A stretch of 64,000 nucleotides of DNA from Paenibacillus melissococcoides. Its GTDB lineage: Bacteria; Bacillota; Bacilli; Paenibacillales; Paenibacillaceae. Both the position numbers and the translations under genes were made by a program. The notes under the pieces were generated by a model, which was given only the letters and a program-made list of their open reading frames with translations, was not told the DNA's origin and did no database searches. Positions 32,701 to 40,149 of this stretch are shown here, piece after piece (the first letter of the stretch is position 1; each line of letters starts with the position of its first letter). The stretch spans positions 1-64,000 of the forward strand of contig CALYLO010000002.1 of NCBI GenBank assembly GCA_944800085.1, read 5' to 3'.

Positions 32701-33609
32701 ACGAAGAGCGGCAAGCCGGGAGATCAAGTGACGTTGACGGCGGTCTCGGTATCCGGCTATACGCCGGTGAAGTCCAGCGATACGTACACGTTTACCGATG
32801 CGGAAGGACAGGAATACATTTTCTATTACACGAAAAATTCGTCCAATCCGGATCCGGGTTCTGGGGGTAATCCCGGCGAAAGTAGCTCGTATACCATAAC
32901 GCCGTCGCCGAAGCCGCTGCCTCCGGTGCCGCCATTGCCGCCGGTACCGCCGAAGCTGGATATGGAGAATCACTACAACTACATCAACGGCTACCCGGAT
33001 GGCACGGTGAAGCCGGAGAATCAGATTAGCCGGGAAGAGGTCGCTGCCATCTTCTATCGCCTGATGGAGAATGAGAGCCGCGTGAACTATCTGACCGACC
33101 AGAATTCGTTCTCGGATGTAGCCAAGAAACGTTGGTCGAACAAACATATCTCGACGATGGAGCGGGCCGGCATCATCACCGGATATCAGGATGGCACCTT
33201 CAAGCCGGGCCAATCCATTACGCGGGCGGAATTCGCCGCGATCGCGTCCCGATTCGACAAGCTCAATGATCAAGCGAACGGCATGTTCTCGGATATTTCC
33301 GGACATTGGGCAGAGAAATATATCGTATCGGCTGCCAACAAAGGCTGGATTAAAGGTTATCCGGACGGCACCTTCAAGCCGAACCAGTACATTACGCGGG
33401 CGGAAGCGATGGCTTTCATCAACAGTGTGCTGAATCGGAAGGTGAAGGCAGCCGATATCCACGAAGATGCGAAGCAATGGCCGGACAACAAGCCGGGCAA
33501 ATGGTACTATACGGACGTGTTGGAGGCGACGAACCACCACGAGTACAGCCGTTCCGAGGACGGTTATGAGTCGTGGGATTCCATCCAACCGGAACGGGTA
33601 TACCCATAA
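29758..33609 (+). CDS. VMSP-like surface protein: vWA domain, MucBP repeats, PLPPVP linker, three SLH domains
   Basis: 1283 residues. Signal peptide to about AQA-ANS (residue 30). A von Willebrand type A domain covers about 75-310, with the metal-ion site DKSGS at 83-87. A beta-rich domain follows, then about six MucBP-type repeats from about 590 to 1040. A Pro-rich linker (residues 1053-1066) reads PLPPVPPLPPVPPK, containing PLPPVP twice. Three SLH domains (about 1070-1235) and a short conserved tail end the protein. By family it is an adhesin held on the wall by the SLH domains. In P. alvei a protein of this design is the natural substrate of the protease PPEP-2, cut at PLP/PVP; the convergent gene here encodes such a protease. 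Cutting would release everything except the SLH anchor. Confidence 0.93.
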   Translation: MKRRFRLVVTWLCMLSVAFGTIPGTLGAQAANSGELEWPSPGAVKLTKEANPVEGKLDEWDITLTIEGKNLKSGSSDIVLVIDKSGSMTQKPNQNRLLKATDAAKKFVDNLLIEDSETRIAVVTFNKTSQQVSDFKGLDQKTELKRVIDNIQATGGTNIQAGLHEAQELLKTSRANNKVIVLLSDGEPTYSYKAGKAVPGSWGNNAHNYALSDFDYRDNKIIGSGSRYELRYGCSIFGCTFNDSYSVNGYGVFDNGIGTISEAKLAHDAGIGIYSIGLDVGNNSNATNTLKDVANKGYYSGSSDSLERIFSELASKIAFAAENAVVTDPMGDMFDLKLKGSSFGPDDYKVSQGEVTWNPQTETLNWNIGNVTEGNPATLTYRVKMDHSKNPDPKQLYPTNKTTTMNYTDAKGDRTSKDFEVPRVGLGKGSILVKAYTVNANGKPVNSDGQEVERPDLAQELYSRYHEENGSDALEVGQSYTIPAPTVPGYTLRVGENRTKVDLTVSKPSPIIWFGYNDVPNKLTIVHQSGDKVLERSDADKKPGESIDVSSKNFTGYEFASAGVSEGSGLGVDQGHVTGVMPAKDVTITFHYTAKDQSVKVRYVDRATGKELLEPSVKTGKTGETLTLEAEEIAGYEAEEPKAVNYELKAGENPNYIFYYTAEKQIVTVKYLEKGTDKELADETTVEGVTGQTVTLKAKPIAGYAPENETDEYTFSAEADQVYTFYYTKDDPAGEERTVIVHYVDRATEQSLKESASRSGEVGSTITLTAEDITVTDAVYKPERYSVEYPVTADTEQEYTFYYNKVDEDETYTVTVHYVDQESNLALQAPSTHSGKAGDVLWLRADQITVTDAVYTPLKFNELYTITTAPDQQYTFYYVKGEHGDIQLLTINHLEAGTNHVLKDSDRVKGKAGEQLLYRTSPITVTGAVYHPEHPSYPYTFSDEPEQVLTIFYKKDPSQTERQVTVKYLEQGTGKQLAVPTTKSGKPGDQVTLTAVSVSGYTPVKSSDTYTFTDAEGQEYIFYYTKNSSNPDPGSGGNPGESSSYTITPSPKPLPPVPPLPPVPPKLDMENHYNYINGYPDGTVKPENQISREEVAAIFYRLMENESRVNYLTDQNSFSDVAKKRWSNKHISTMERAGIITGYQDGTFKPGQSITRAEFAAIASRFDKLNDQANGMFSDISGHWAEKYIVSAANKGWIKGYPDGTFKPNQYITRAEAMAFINSVLNRKVKAADIHEDAKQWPDNKPGKWYYTDVLEATNHHEYSRSEDGYESWDSIQPERVYP

Positions 33610-33631
33610 GGCAGGCTCGCCTGCATGAACA

Positions 33632-33670
33632 AGAAGCTCCTTCCGAGGCATCTGCCCGGAAGGAGCTTCT
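33632..33670. terminator. Shared terminator between adhesin 2 and the protease gene
   Basis: AGAAGCTCCTTCC and GGAAGGAGCTTCT form a 13-bp stem. It ends 7 bases before the convergent protease stop codon, so it can serve both strands. Confidence 0.8.
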
Positions 33671-33677
33671 GTGTCTA

Positions 33678-34331
33678 TTATGGATTGGCGAACAGCTTGT
33701 CCATGAATTCATAGGTGAGGGGAGTCGTCTTTTTGAGCTCTTCCCGCGTGGCGTCGCTGTATACATACAAGCTGGCGGTCTCCGCGAAGTATTCGGTCGG
33801 ATGGACCGATACATAGCCGTCCCCGTTATAGTTGACGTTCGCTTCCTGATTGAAAATGTTCTTGAATTCCTCGGTGCTGCTGATTTCATTGAAGACGATG
33901 CGGTCTACCGCATGCATGGTTTCGTGAATTTCCAGATTGAACGAATTGTGTCCCTGTCCCTTCTTGCTGTAACCGATACGGGCGACGACGACACGCTCGC
34001 TGACGCCGGGAACATCGTCCCATGTCATGCCGGTGCCTTCCCAGCCTTGCGGCGTAACGCCCTTCAAATAACTTAACTCCGGTTCGTTCGTAATGATGTC
34101 GTTCGTCAGCTTGATTTTGACGCCCTTGTCATACAGCTTGTTCAGAATGCGGGCGGGGATCTTGGCCAACCGTTCCTTCATGGCTTCGGCTTCCTTGACA
34201 TTATAATCGCCGCTTGGCAGCACGACTAATTTATCGATAATGGCTTCCTCGGCGTGAACCGGATAGGCCGGCACCGTGAACAAGATAACGGCCAATACAA
34301 GCAGGCCCAACAGACGCTTGTCCCATTTCAT
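33678..34331 (-). CDS. Secreted Pro-Pro endopeptidase (PPEP-2-like zinc metalloprotease)
   Basis: 217 residues, close to the 220 of C. difficile PPEP-1. Signal peptide to about VHA-EEA (residue 27). The zinc-binding HETMH lies at 136-140, followed by AVDR; a downstream glutamate in HPTEYFAE (E180 or E184) is the third ligand. The WEGTGMTWDDVPGVSERVVVARIGY segment and the anthrax-lethal-factor-like fold pattern are typical of PPEPs, which cut Pro-Pro bonds in surface proteins. Encoded convergently with a protein carrying two PLPPVP sites. AGGAGAG precedes the ATG, and two c-di-GMP-I aptamers lie in the leader. Family call is firm; substrate is inferred from context and the P. alvei precedent. 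Confidence 0.92.
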   Translation of the reverse strand: MKWDKRLLGLLVLAVILFTVPAYPVHAEEAIIDKLVVLPSGDYNVKEAEAMKERLAKIPARILNKLYDKGVKIKLTNDIITNEPELSYLKGVTPQGWEGTGMTWDDVPGVSERVVVARIGYSKKGQGHNSFNLEIHETMHAVDRIVFNEISSTEEFKNIFNQEANVNYNGDGYVSVHPTEYFAETASLYVYSDATREELKKTTPLTYEFMDKLFANP

Positions 34332-34425
34332 CGCAATCTCTCCTCTGAAGCCTGGCGTCTCTGCTTCCGCGACTCTTCCATTCCGTCCGGATTGATAGAA
34401 TCGCTTGCGCAGTCGGCGCCTGCTT

Positions 34426-34520
34426 CTATATTGGTAGCTGGCTGGCTGAGCGCTGGCGGCGCTGAAGCCCCTATAGCTTTGCGTCCCTGCTTTTCAACAG
34501 GTTTGCCTTTGTCAATACGG
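34426..34520 (-). ncRNA. c-di-GMP-I riboswitch aptamer, proximal of a tandem pair
   Basis: Minus strand: GACAAAGGCAAACC, CTGTTGAAAAGCAGG stem-loop, GGACGCAAAGC, TATAGGGGCTTCAGC, a further hairpin and CAGCCAGCTACC, which is the canonical GEMM layout including the tetraloop-receptor region. P1 pairs about 34513-34520 with 34426-34433. No terminator with a T run follows within the 95 bases to the ATG, so it may act on translation. Confidence 0.92.
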
Positions 34521-34554
34521 AGTTGACCGGTTCCTTCGCTTGTCCATCCTAATG

Positions 34555-34589
34555 AAAAAGCCCCGCTTACCGAAGTAAGAAGGGCTTGG
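34555..34589 (-). terminator. Terminator behind the distal protease riboswitch
   Basis: Minus strand: AAGCCCTTCTTAC, TTCG loop, GTAAGCGGGGCTTTTT. Its 5' arm AAGCCC can also pair with AGGGGCTT inside the upstream aptamer (34648-34660 region). Aptamer folding would free it to terminate, consistent with an OFF switch. Confidence 0.85.
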
Positions 34590-34615
34590 AAACGTTCGCG
34601 AAAGACACGTCAAGC

Positions 34616-34722
34616 TATCTCTATCGGTAACTGGCTGGCATAGCGAGTCCTCTTCGCTGAAGCCCCTGTAGCTTTGCGTCGCCATCTTTCGATGGGTTTG
34701 CCTTTATCACTAGGATAGATAT
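34616..34722 (-). ncRNA. c-di-GMP-I riboswitch aptamer, distal of a tandem pair
   Basis: Minus strand: GATAAAGGCAAACCC, ATCGAAAGAT stem-loop, GGCGACGCAAAGC, TACAGGGGCTTCAGC, GCCAGCCAGTTACC. P1 is TATCTATC (34714-34721) with GATAGAGATA (34616-34625). It is clearly related to the proximal copy and differs in arrangement from the two adhesin leaders, which lack the AGGGGCTTCAGC segment. Confidence 0.93.
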
Positions 34723-34759
34723 GCGATTGGAAGAAAAATCTAGTGTTCTATCTACCTTT

Positions 34760-34788
34760 AGACTAATATTGATAGAATAGCTTGTCAA
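34760..34788 (-). promoter_or_regulatory. Probable promoter of the protease leader
   Basis: Minus strand TTGACA at 34788-34783 with a 17-base spacer to TAGTCT. The -35 box is perfect and the -10 poor; the start would fall about 30 bases ahead of the distal aptamer. Confidence 0.45.
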
Positions 34789-34953
34789 GATGAATCGGCG
34801 TGCGCGGACTTGGTTTTTACGGGCTTTTTCGCGGCTTTTTTGGGGGATGCCAAGGAACTGGACTGGCCTTGGATCTGGTGGTAAAGTTTATGGGGAAAAG
34901 ATGAAACAGAAAGATGCCTCTACGGGTGCTGTACATGCAAAGGAGTATGAAAC

Positions 34954-35907
34954 GTGACCATCAAAAGCTTTCTTAAGCTGGTTGAGATCCAGACCAAAAC
35001 AGCCAGCATGATCCCCTTCTTTCTCGGCAGTCTGTATGCCGTATTTCGGTTCCAGTCCTTCGAATTCAGCCATTTCTTGCTGATGCTGGCCTCTCTGCTG
35101 TCCTTCGATATGGCGACCACGGCCATCAATAACTATTACGATTACAAAAAGGCGATCAAAACCCATGGTTACGGCTATGAGGTCCATAATGCGATTGTGC
35201 AGTTTAAATTGAAGGAATCGACGGTCGTCGCCACCATTATAGCGCTGCTCGCGATCGCGATAAGCGCGGGGGTTGTTTTGTTCCTCCAGACCAGCCTGCT
35301 GATCCTGCTTTTAGGAGGATTATCGTTTTTGGTCGGCTTTTTGTACTCGCTTGGACCGGTACCGATCTCCCGCATGCCGCTCGGGGAATTGTTCTCCGGG
35401 TTGTTCATGGGGTTCGTCATCATTTTCATCTCCACCTATATTCATGTGGAAGATCATCAGCTGGCGGCCTTGTGGCTGGAAGACTGGCATGTGAAGATCG
35501 ACATCAACATCATGGAAGTGCTGCTGGTGTTCCTGATTTCCATACCGGCGATTCTGTGCATTGCGAATATTATGCTGGCCAACAATATTTGCGACATGGA
35601 AGACGATGTGGAAAATAAGCGGTATACGCTGCCGGTCTATATCGGCAAGCCGAATGCGCTGGCCCTGTTCCGCATCATCTATTACGCTTCCTATCTGGAC
35701 CTTATCGTCCTGTTCTTCTTGAAGGTCAACCCGATTATTCTGCTGCTTGTCCTGTGCACGCTGATACCGGTGCAGCGCAATATACGCGCTTTCCGGCAGA
35801 AGCAGACCAAGGAGCATACCTTCGTCTTGGCGGTCAAAAATTTCATCATCACGAATGTGGCCCGAATTGCCGCTCTGGGCGCAGCGATCTTGCTCAACCT
35901 AATATAG
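34954..35907 (+). CDS. menA: UbiA-family prenyltransferase, MenA-like (1,4-dihydroxy-2-naphthoate polyprenyltransferase)
   Basis: 317 residues with about eight membrane helices. The UbiA aspartate motifs are visible in modified form: NNYYDYKKA near residues 58-66, and NICDMEDDVENKRYTLPVYIG near 211-231. It attaches the prenyl chain in menaquinone synthesis, which would supply the quinol for the Qox oxidase. It is a single gene starting with GTG, AAAGGAG eight bases upstream. Other men genes are absent from the window, so the precise prenyl acceptor is inferred. Confidence 0.82.
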   Translation: MTIKSFLKLVEIQTKTASMIPFFLGSLYAVFRFQSFEFSHFLLMLASLLSFDMATTAINNYYDYKKAIKTHGYGYEVHNAIVQFKLKESTVVATIIALLAIAISAGVVLFLQTSLLILLLGGLSFLVGFLYSLGPVPISRMPLGELFSGLFMGFVIIFISTYIHVEDHQLAALWLEDWHVKIDINIMEVLLVFLISIPAILCIANIMLANNICDMEDDVENKRYTLPVYIGKPNALALFRIIYYASYLDLIVLFFLKVNPIILLLVLCTLIPVQRNIRAFRQKQTKEHTFVLAVKNFIITNVARIAALGAAILLNLI

Positions 35908-35935
35908 CCGTTTTTTATTTTTTGCCGTAACGTAT

Positions 35936-35980
35936 CATCCCCCTTGCTCCCGCCAGGTCAGGCAGAGCAAGGGGGATGAA
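35936..35980. terminator. Hairpin after menA
   Basis: ATCCCCCTTGCTC and GAGCAAGGGGGAT form a 13-bp stem with no T run on either strand. It lies between the convergent menA and small-protein genes and may act as a terminator or 3' end stabiliser. Confidence 0.45.
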
Positions 35981-36038
35981 CAAGTTGTAAGGGGATCGAG
36001 CGGGACCCGGTCGTTCCCTCGCCCCCTTCGCCTTTCCT

Positions 36039-36170
36039 CTACTTATTGGTGCTGTGCTGCTTGTTCGGCAGCTTGTTGCCCGGCGAGCCTTTGCCCTGCC
36101 GCTGCTGATTGCGCTCCGCCTTCTCCTGCGTCTCCTTCAGCTTCTCTACATAATCATGCGTATTTTCCAT
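36039..36170 (-). CDS. Small DUF4023-like protein
   Basis: 43 residues: MENTHDYVEKLKETQEKAER, then NQQRQGKGSPGNKLPNKQHSTNK. The pattern (acidic helix, QGKG, PNKQH) fits the small DUF4023 proteins of Bacilli, of unknown function. AAGGAGGTG lies seven bases upstream. No membrane segment. Confidence 0.7.
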   Translation of the reverse strand: MENTHDYVEKLKETQEKAERNQQRQGKGSPGNKLPNKQHSTNK

Positions 36171-36277
36171 CGTCGGCACCTCCTTAGGCTCTTACTATTG
36201 CCAACTCCAATGATTTCATTCCGATGGCCCGGGTTGCAGAACCGAACGGAATGGATTAGAATATAAAACAATTAAGA

Positions 36278-36293
36278 TAACTTAATTATTAAG
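36278..36293. promoter_or_regulatory. Candidate MarR operator upstream of marR
   Basis: TAACTTAATTATTAAG, containing the near-palindrome CTTAATTATTAAG. The same 16 bases occur in opposite orientation at 36854-36869 after the gene, in front of the next one. Confidence 0.6.
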
Positions 36294-36306
36294 GTGGTGG
36301 ATATGA

Positions 36307-36777
36307 TTGAAGAAGGCAAGCGATGACCTTGTCCGTCTCGTCAAGGAGATGAATGAAGCGGATTATGCCATGAATGTCATGCTGCTTCAAGCTCATGAGT
36401 CGCTGATCGACAACGAGATTACAGCGAAGCAGACGATCTTGCTCGAACTCGTTCACAAGCATGGGCGTCTGACGGTCAGCGAGCTTGCGGAGCGGATGAA
36501 GGTCTCCTCCAGTGCGGTCAGCCAGATCCTCAGCAAGCTGGAAAAGGCGAAGTACGTCAGCCGGGAGATCAATCCGGACAACCGCCGGGAAATCTTCGTT
36601 CGCCTGGCCGAGCGCGGTGAGGAGCATTTCGCCAGGGAGGAGGAGCTCGAGCGAACCATTATCGACCGCTACTATTCCCAGCTCGATTATGAGGAAGTTG
36701 TGACATTGAGGAACATCATCTTGAAGCTCAAAGGAATCGTAGAGAAGGATTGCAAGGGCAGGGCGGAGACGAATTGA
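36307..36777 (+). CDS. MarR family transcriptional regulator
   Basis: 156 residues from a TTG with AAGGTGGTGG in front. The winged helix is clear: LTVSELAERMKVSSSAVSQILSKLEKAKYVSREINPDNRREIFVRL, with the wing basic residues (DNRRE). Long helices at both ends form the dimer interface. Two copies of an AT-rich 16-bp element flank the gene, so it probably represses itself and the following beta-lactamase-like gene. The ligand is unknown. Confidence 0.88.
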   Translation: MKKASDDLVRLVKEMNEADYAMNVMLLQAHESLIDNEITAKQTILLELVHKHGRLTVSELAERMKVSSSAVSQILSKLEKAKYVSREINPDNRREIFVRLAERGEEHFAREEELERTIIDRYYSQLDYEEVVTLRNIILKLKGIVEKDCKGRAETN

Positions 36778-36853
36778 TTGCTTCATGCGGGAATCGGATG
36801 AACATCCCCGGGCAGGAGAGGGAGGGCTCTCCTTTGTCCAATTGTTAAGTCGT

Positions 36854-36869
36854 CTTAATAATTAAGTTA
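36854..36869. promoter_or_regulatory. Candidate MarR operator before the beta-lactamase-like pseudogene
   Basis: CTTAATAATTAAGTTA, the inverted copy of 36278-36293, 53 bases ahead of the next start codon. Confidence 0.6.
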
Positions 36870-36921
36870 ATTGAATCATATTGCTTTGCGATGACATCTA
36901 TAGAAAAGGAGAGAGAGCGGA

Positions 36922-37909
36922 ATGGAGACGAAACGGGAACGGTTAGAACGATTGTTCAGCAAGTTGGAACAACAAGGAGGAATGAGCGGGGTCTTCCTGG
37001 CCGCCGAGCAGGGCGAGATTATCTATCAAAGGGCCTTTGGAGAAGCCGACCTGGCGACAGGCCGGCAGATAACGACGGGTTCGGTATTCGATCTGGCCTC
37101 ACTGGCGAAGCCGTTCACAGCGGCGGGCATCATGGTACTGGCAGAGGAGGGCAAGCTGGGCTATGACGATCTATGATCATCATTCCCCCCGGTATGAGCT
37201 GCCCGACCTTGTGCCGGAGACGAATTTCGCCATGTTCCTTGACGGCATCCAGGGGGATGGAGCGATGAGCTCGAACGTGCATGATCTGCTCGCCTTCGAC
37301 CGGGCACTAAAAGAACGGAAGCTTGTCAACGGTCCATCGCTGGAGCAAGCGTATGCTCCCGTGCGCCTGAACAATGGGGAGACATTCGATTACGGGTTCG
37401 GTTGGTTCGTAGAAGATAAGGATGGAAAGGGGCGTATCGTTAGCCATAGCGGCGGCTGGCCGGGTTACGCCTCCATCCTGAACCGATATCTTGATACCGA
37501 TATGACGCTGATTTATTTGCGTAACCGGGAGCAGGACGTGGAATTCGATCACAAGGTCATTGAAGCGGCCGAGCGAATTCTGTTCGACCAGCCTTATGAG
37601 ATTCCGCAGCGGCCGTTAGAGAGACAGATTGCCGCCGTCGACACGGACTTATATAAGCGCTATACCGGATTATACCAGCAGGAGGACGGGGGGGACACGC
37701 TAATGTCCGTCTCGATTGAGGACGGCAGGCTCTACCTGCAGGTTGCCGGCAAGGCACGCGTGGAACTGTACCCCGCCAGTGATACGAGATTTTTCGTTCG
37801 GCTGATTCCGGTTGAAGTGAAGTTCGTGATTGAGGCGGGGAAGGAGCGGGCGGAGAAGCTTGTGATCGTCCAGGATGGTTACGAGACATATTCCGTACGG
37901 ATCCAATAG
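36922..37909 (+). pseudogene. Beta-lactamase-family serine hydrolase, internally deleted
   Basis: The first 84 codons contain the active-site SLAK (LASLAKPFTAAGIMVLAEEGKLGYDD) and then stop. From 37163 another frame continues with the family's C-terminal half (GAMSSNVHDLLAFDRAL, FDYGFGWFVEDKDGKGRIVSHSGGWPGY, containing the third motif HSGG). Between GYDD and YDHHSP about 110-130 residues, including the Y-x-N motif, are missing. A deletion around 37170 therefore joined the two parts out of frame. Lies next to marR. Confidence 0.85.
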
Positions 37910-37990
37910 GTCGACTGACCCGCTGCAGATGTACCTGCTGTGAGGGCAATTCATGTCAGAGACAGAAATTAGCCAAGGATGGGGAGAACG

Positions 37991-40015
37991 ATGAACATAA
38001 GGAACAGAGCGGTCAAAGGAGCGATAGTCATGATCATTGCAGGAATGGTCTTATCCGGTCTCGGGTACGATCGGACCACATTCGCTGCGGCGGCTAAGGC
38101 CCGGCCATCCGGTCCGGCCGATGCGCGTGAACTGGAGCGGTTTGCGGATGCTTTTTTTGAAAAGAGAGAACCGAAGGATGCCGGCGGCGCTGTCGTTGTC
38201 GTGGTCAAGGATGGGAGAGTGCTGCTGAAGAAGGGGTACGGGTATGCCGACATGGAACGGAAGGTGCCGGTTGATCCGGATAAAACCGTATTCCGCATCG
38301 CCTCCGTCTCCAAGGTATTTACGGCGGCCGCCGTCATGCAGCTGGCGGAGCAGGGGAAGATCGATTTGCATGCCGATATCAACCGCTATATGGGGGATAT
38401 TCGCATTGACAATCCGTTCAAGGAGCCCGTGACGATGCATCATCTGCTGACGCATACGTCTGGCTTTCAAGCTACGTTGGAGACGATGGACGATTTCCCG
38501 GAAGATCTGTCCCGCACGGTCTCGATCCAATCTTATATTAAGGAAAGAATGTCGCCGGTGGTTCGCAAGCCGGGCGAAGCTTATATGTATGACAATTTCG
38601 CCTACATCCTGCAAGGCTATATTATAGAGCAAGTCTCCGGGATGCCATTCCATCAATATATGAAGGAGCATATCTTCAAGCCGCTAGGGATGGCGAGCAG
38701 CGATTTTCTGCTGACGAAGGAGGTGCTGGAGCGGCTGGCTAACGGTTATGATCCTAGCGGCAAGCCGATTTCGGTGTATGGCGTAACGCCTACGGAGGGG
38801 CCGGACGGCGCGATGAACACGACCGGCAGCGATATCGCCCAATTCATGATCGCGCAATTGAATGGCGGCGCCAATGACCACGGCCGGATTCTCCGTCCAG
38901 AGACGGTCGAGGCCATGCAGCTCTACCGCGAGCCGATACATCCGGCGTTCCCCGATGCGACGTACGGCTTCGAGAATGTGCTCGATCCTGCGGCCACCAA
39001 CGGGCAGCATGTGATTTCCAAGGGCGGCGATCTGCTCGGCTTCGCCTCCTGCATGTGGCTGCTGCCGGATCAGAAGACGGGCATATTCATCTCCGCCAAT
39101 GCGGAAGGAATGCTGCGCTCGGACTGGTATGCCGCCTTCATGAACCAGTACTATCCGAAGAAGGAGCAGGTGCGGACGTTCCTTCGGACGCCGATGGATC
39201 AGCTTCGGCGGCTGGAAGGGGTCTATCTCGATCTGAGGTTGAAAATTATGCAGACCACCGTTACGGCAACGGGAGACGGAGAGCTGTTGGTCGAGGATGT
39301 GCTGGGGCGGCACACCGCGAAGCAGATCGATACGCTTTTGTTCGAGGATAAAGCGGGGAAGCTGCTTGCCTTCAAGGAGAATGCCGATCATACCGTCGAT
39401 TATTTGAAATACCGGAATCCGGTCAGCTACGCCCAGAAGATCACGCAGCAAGCCTTTCGCGACGTGGCCGAGGACAGCCCTTATGCATCGCATATTCATT
39501 ATTTGCGGGCCATTGATCGGGCGGCGGGATTCAAGGATGGGACCTTCCGTCCGGGCAAGCCGGTGACACGGGCGGAATTGATCGCCCTTATGACGCGAAC
39601 CTTAGGCTATCCGTTGTCCGAGCAGCTGCCAGCGTACGCCGATGCGGCGAACCATTGGGCCCGCGCGGAGATTCAGACGGCCCTTGAGCTCGGTCTGGCG
39701 GAAGGGGTGTCGGAAGACCGGTTCGGTCCGGAGGAGACGCTCAGCCGGCAGGAAGCGGCCGAGATGATCGTACGCGGCATGGCGCCGATTCTGGAGAATG
39801 CCCGCCCGGATCTGAGCGGCGTGAAGCTGGCCGGGGGAACCGACGATACGTATGCGGACAGTGTGAAGACGATGGCGGCGTTGGAACTGTACGGGCCGGA
39901 AGTGAAGCTGCTCGCGGACGGGGCCGTCGACTTCGGGTCCCGGCAGGAGATGACCCGCCAGGAAGCGGCGCTGGTCATGTCGAAGCTGATGGATTTGATG
40001 CTCAAGGCGATGTGA
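37991..40015 (+). CDS. Secreted beta-lactamase-family serine hydrolase with C-terminal SLH domains
   Basis: About 674 residues. Signal peptide ends near FAA-AAK. The class C beta-lactamase/DD-peptidase fold shows the nucleophile motif SVSK (RIASVSKVFTAAAVM), YDN (YMYDNFAYILQGYIIE) and KGG (HVISKGGDLLGF). It is followed by a lipocalin-like DUF region and from about residue 480 by SLH domains (FKDGTFRPGKPVTRAELIALM, a second and a degenerate third). By family it could be a D-amino-acid-type peptidase or esterase tethered to the wall. GGGGAG precedes the ATG at 37991; an upstream ATG at 37979 is possible. Confidence 0.87.
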   Translation: MNIRNRAVKGAIVMIIAGMVLSGLGYDRTTFAAAAKARPSGPADARELERFADAFFEKREPKDAGGAVVVVVKDGRVLLKKGYGYADMERKVPVDPDKTVFRIASVSKVFTAAAVMQLAEQGKIDLHADINRYMGDIRIDNPFKEPVTMHHLLTHTSGFQATLETMDDFPEDLSRTVSIQSYIKERMSPVVRKPGEAYMYDNFAYILQGYIIEQVSGMPFHQYMKEHIFKPLGMASSDFLLTKEVLERLANGYDPSGKPISVYGVTPTEGPDGAMNTTGSDIAQFMIAQLNGGANDHGRILRPETVEAMQLYREPIHPAFPDATYGFENVLDPAATNGQHVISKGGDLLGFASCMWLLPDQKTGIFISANAEGMLRSDWYAAFMNQYYPKKEQVRTFLRTPMDQLRRLEGVYLDLRLKIMQTTVTATGDGELLVEDVLGRHTAKQIDTLLFEDKAGKLLAFKENADHTVDYLKYRNPVSYAQKITQQAFRDVAEDSPYASHIHYLRAIDRAAGFKDGTFRPGKPVTRAELIALMTRTLGYPLSEQLPAYADAANHWARAEIQTALELGLAEGVSEDRFGPEETLSRQEAAEMIVRGMAPILENARPDLSGVKLAGGTDDTYADSVKTMAALELYGPEVKLLADGAVDFGSRQEMTRQEAALVMSKLMDLMLKAM

Positions 40016-40149
40016 CCTGACGTCAGAGCGATGGCGGCATGGCCGCCATTCGCGGCAATCGTGGCCGCGTCTTCCCGCCAGCGGGGCAAGGAAGCAATCA
40101 GGCCGCCCGTGCGTCAAGGAATGAACCAAGCCGCCAGCCGGGAATCAAC

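Noticed and set aside
31264..33651. A 795-codon open frame on the minus strand across the vWA-SLH gene
   Set aside because: It mirrors the repetitive coding strand; its translation is Arg/Ile/Val-rich with no family pattern, and the sense strand has signal peptide, vWA, MucBP and SLH domains.
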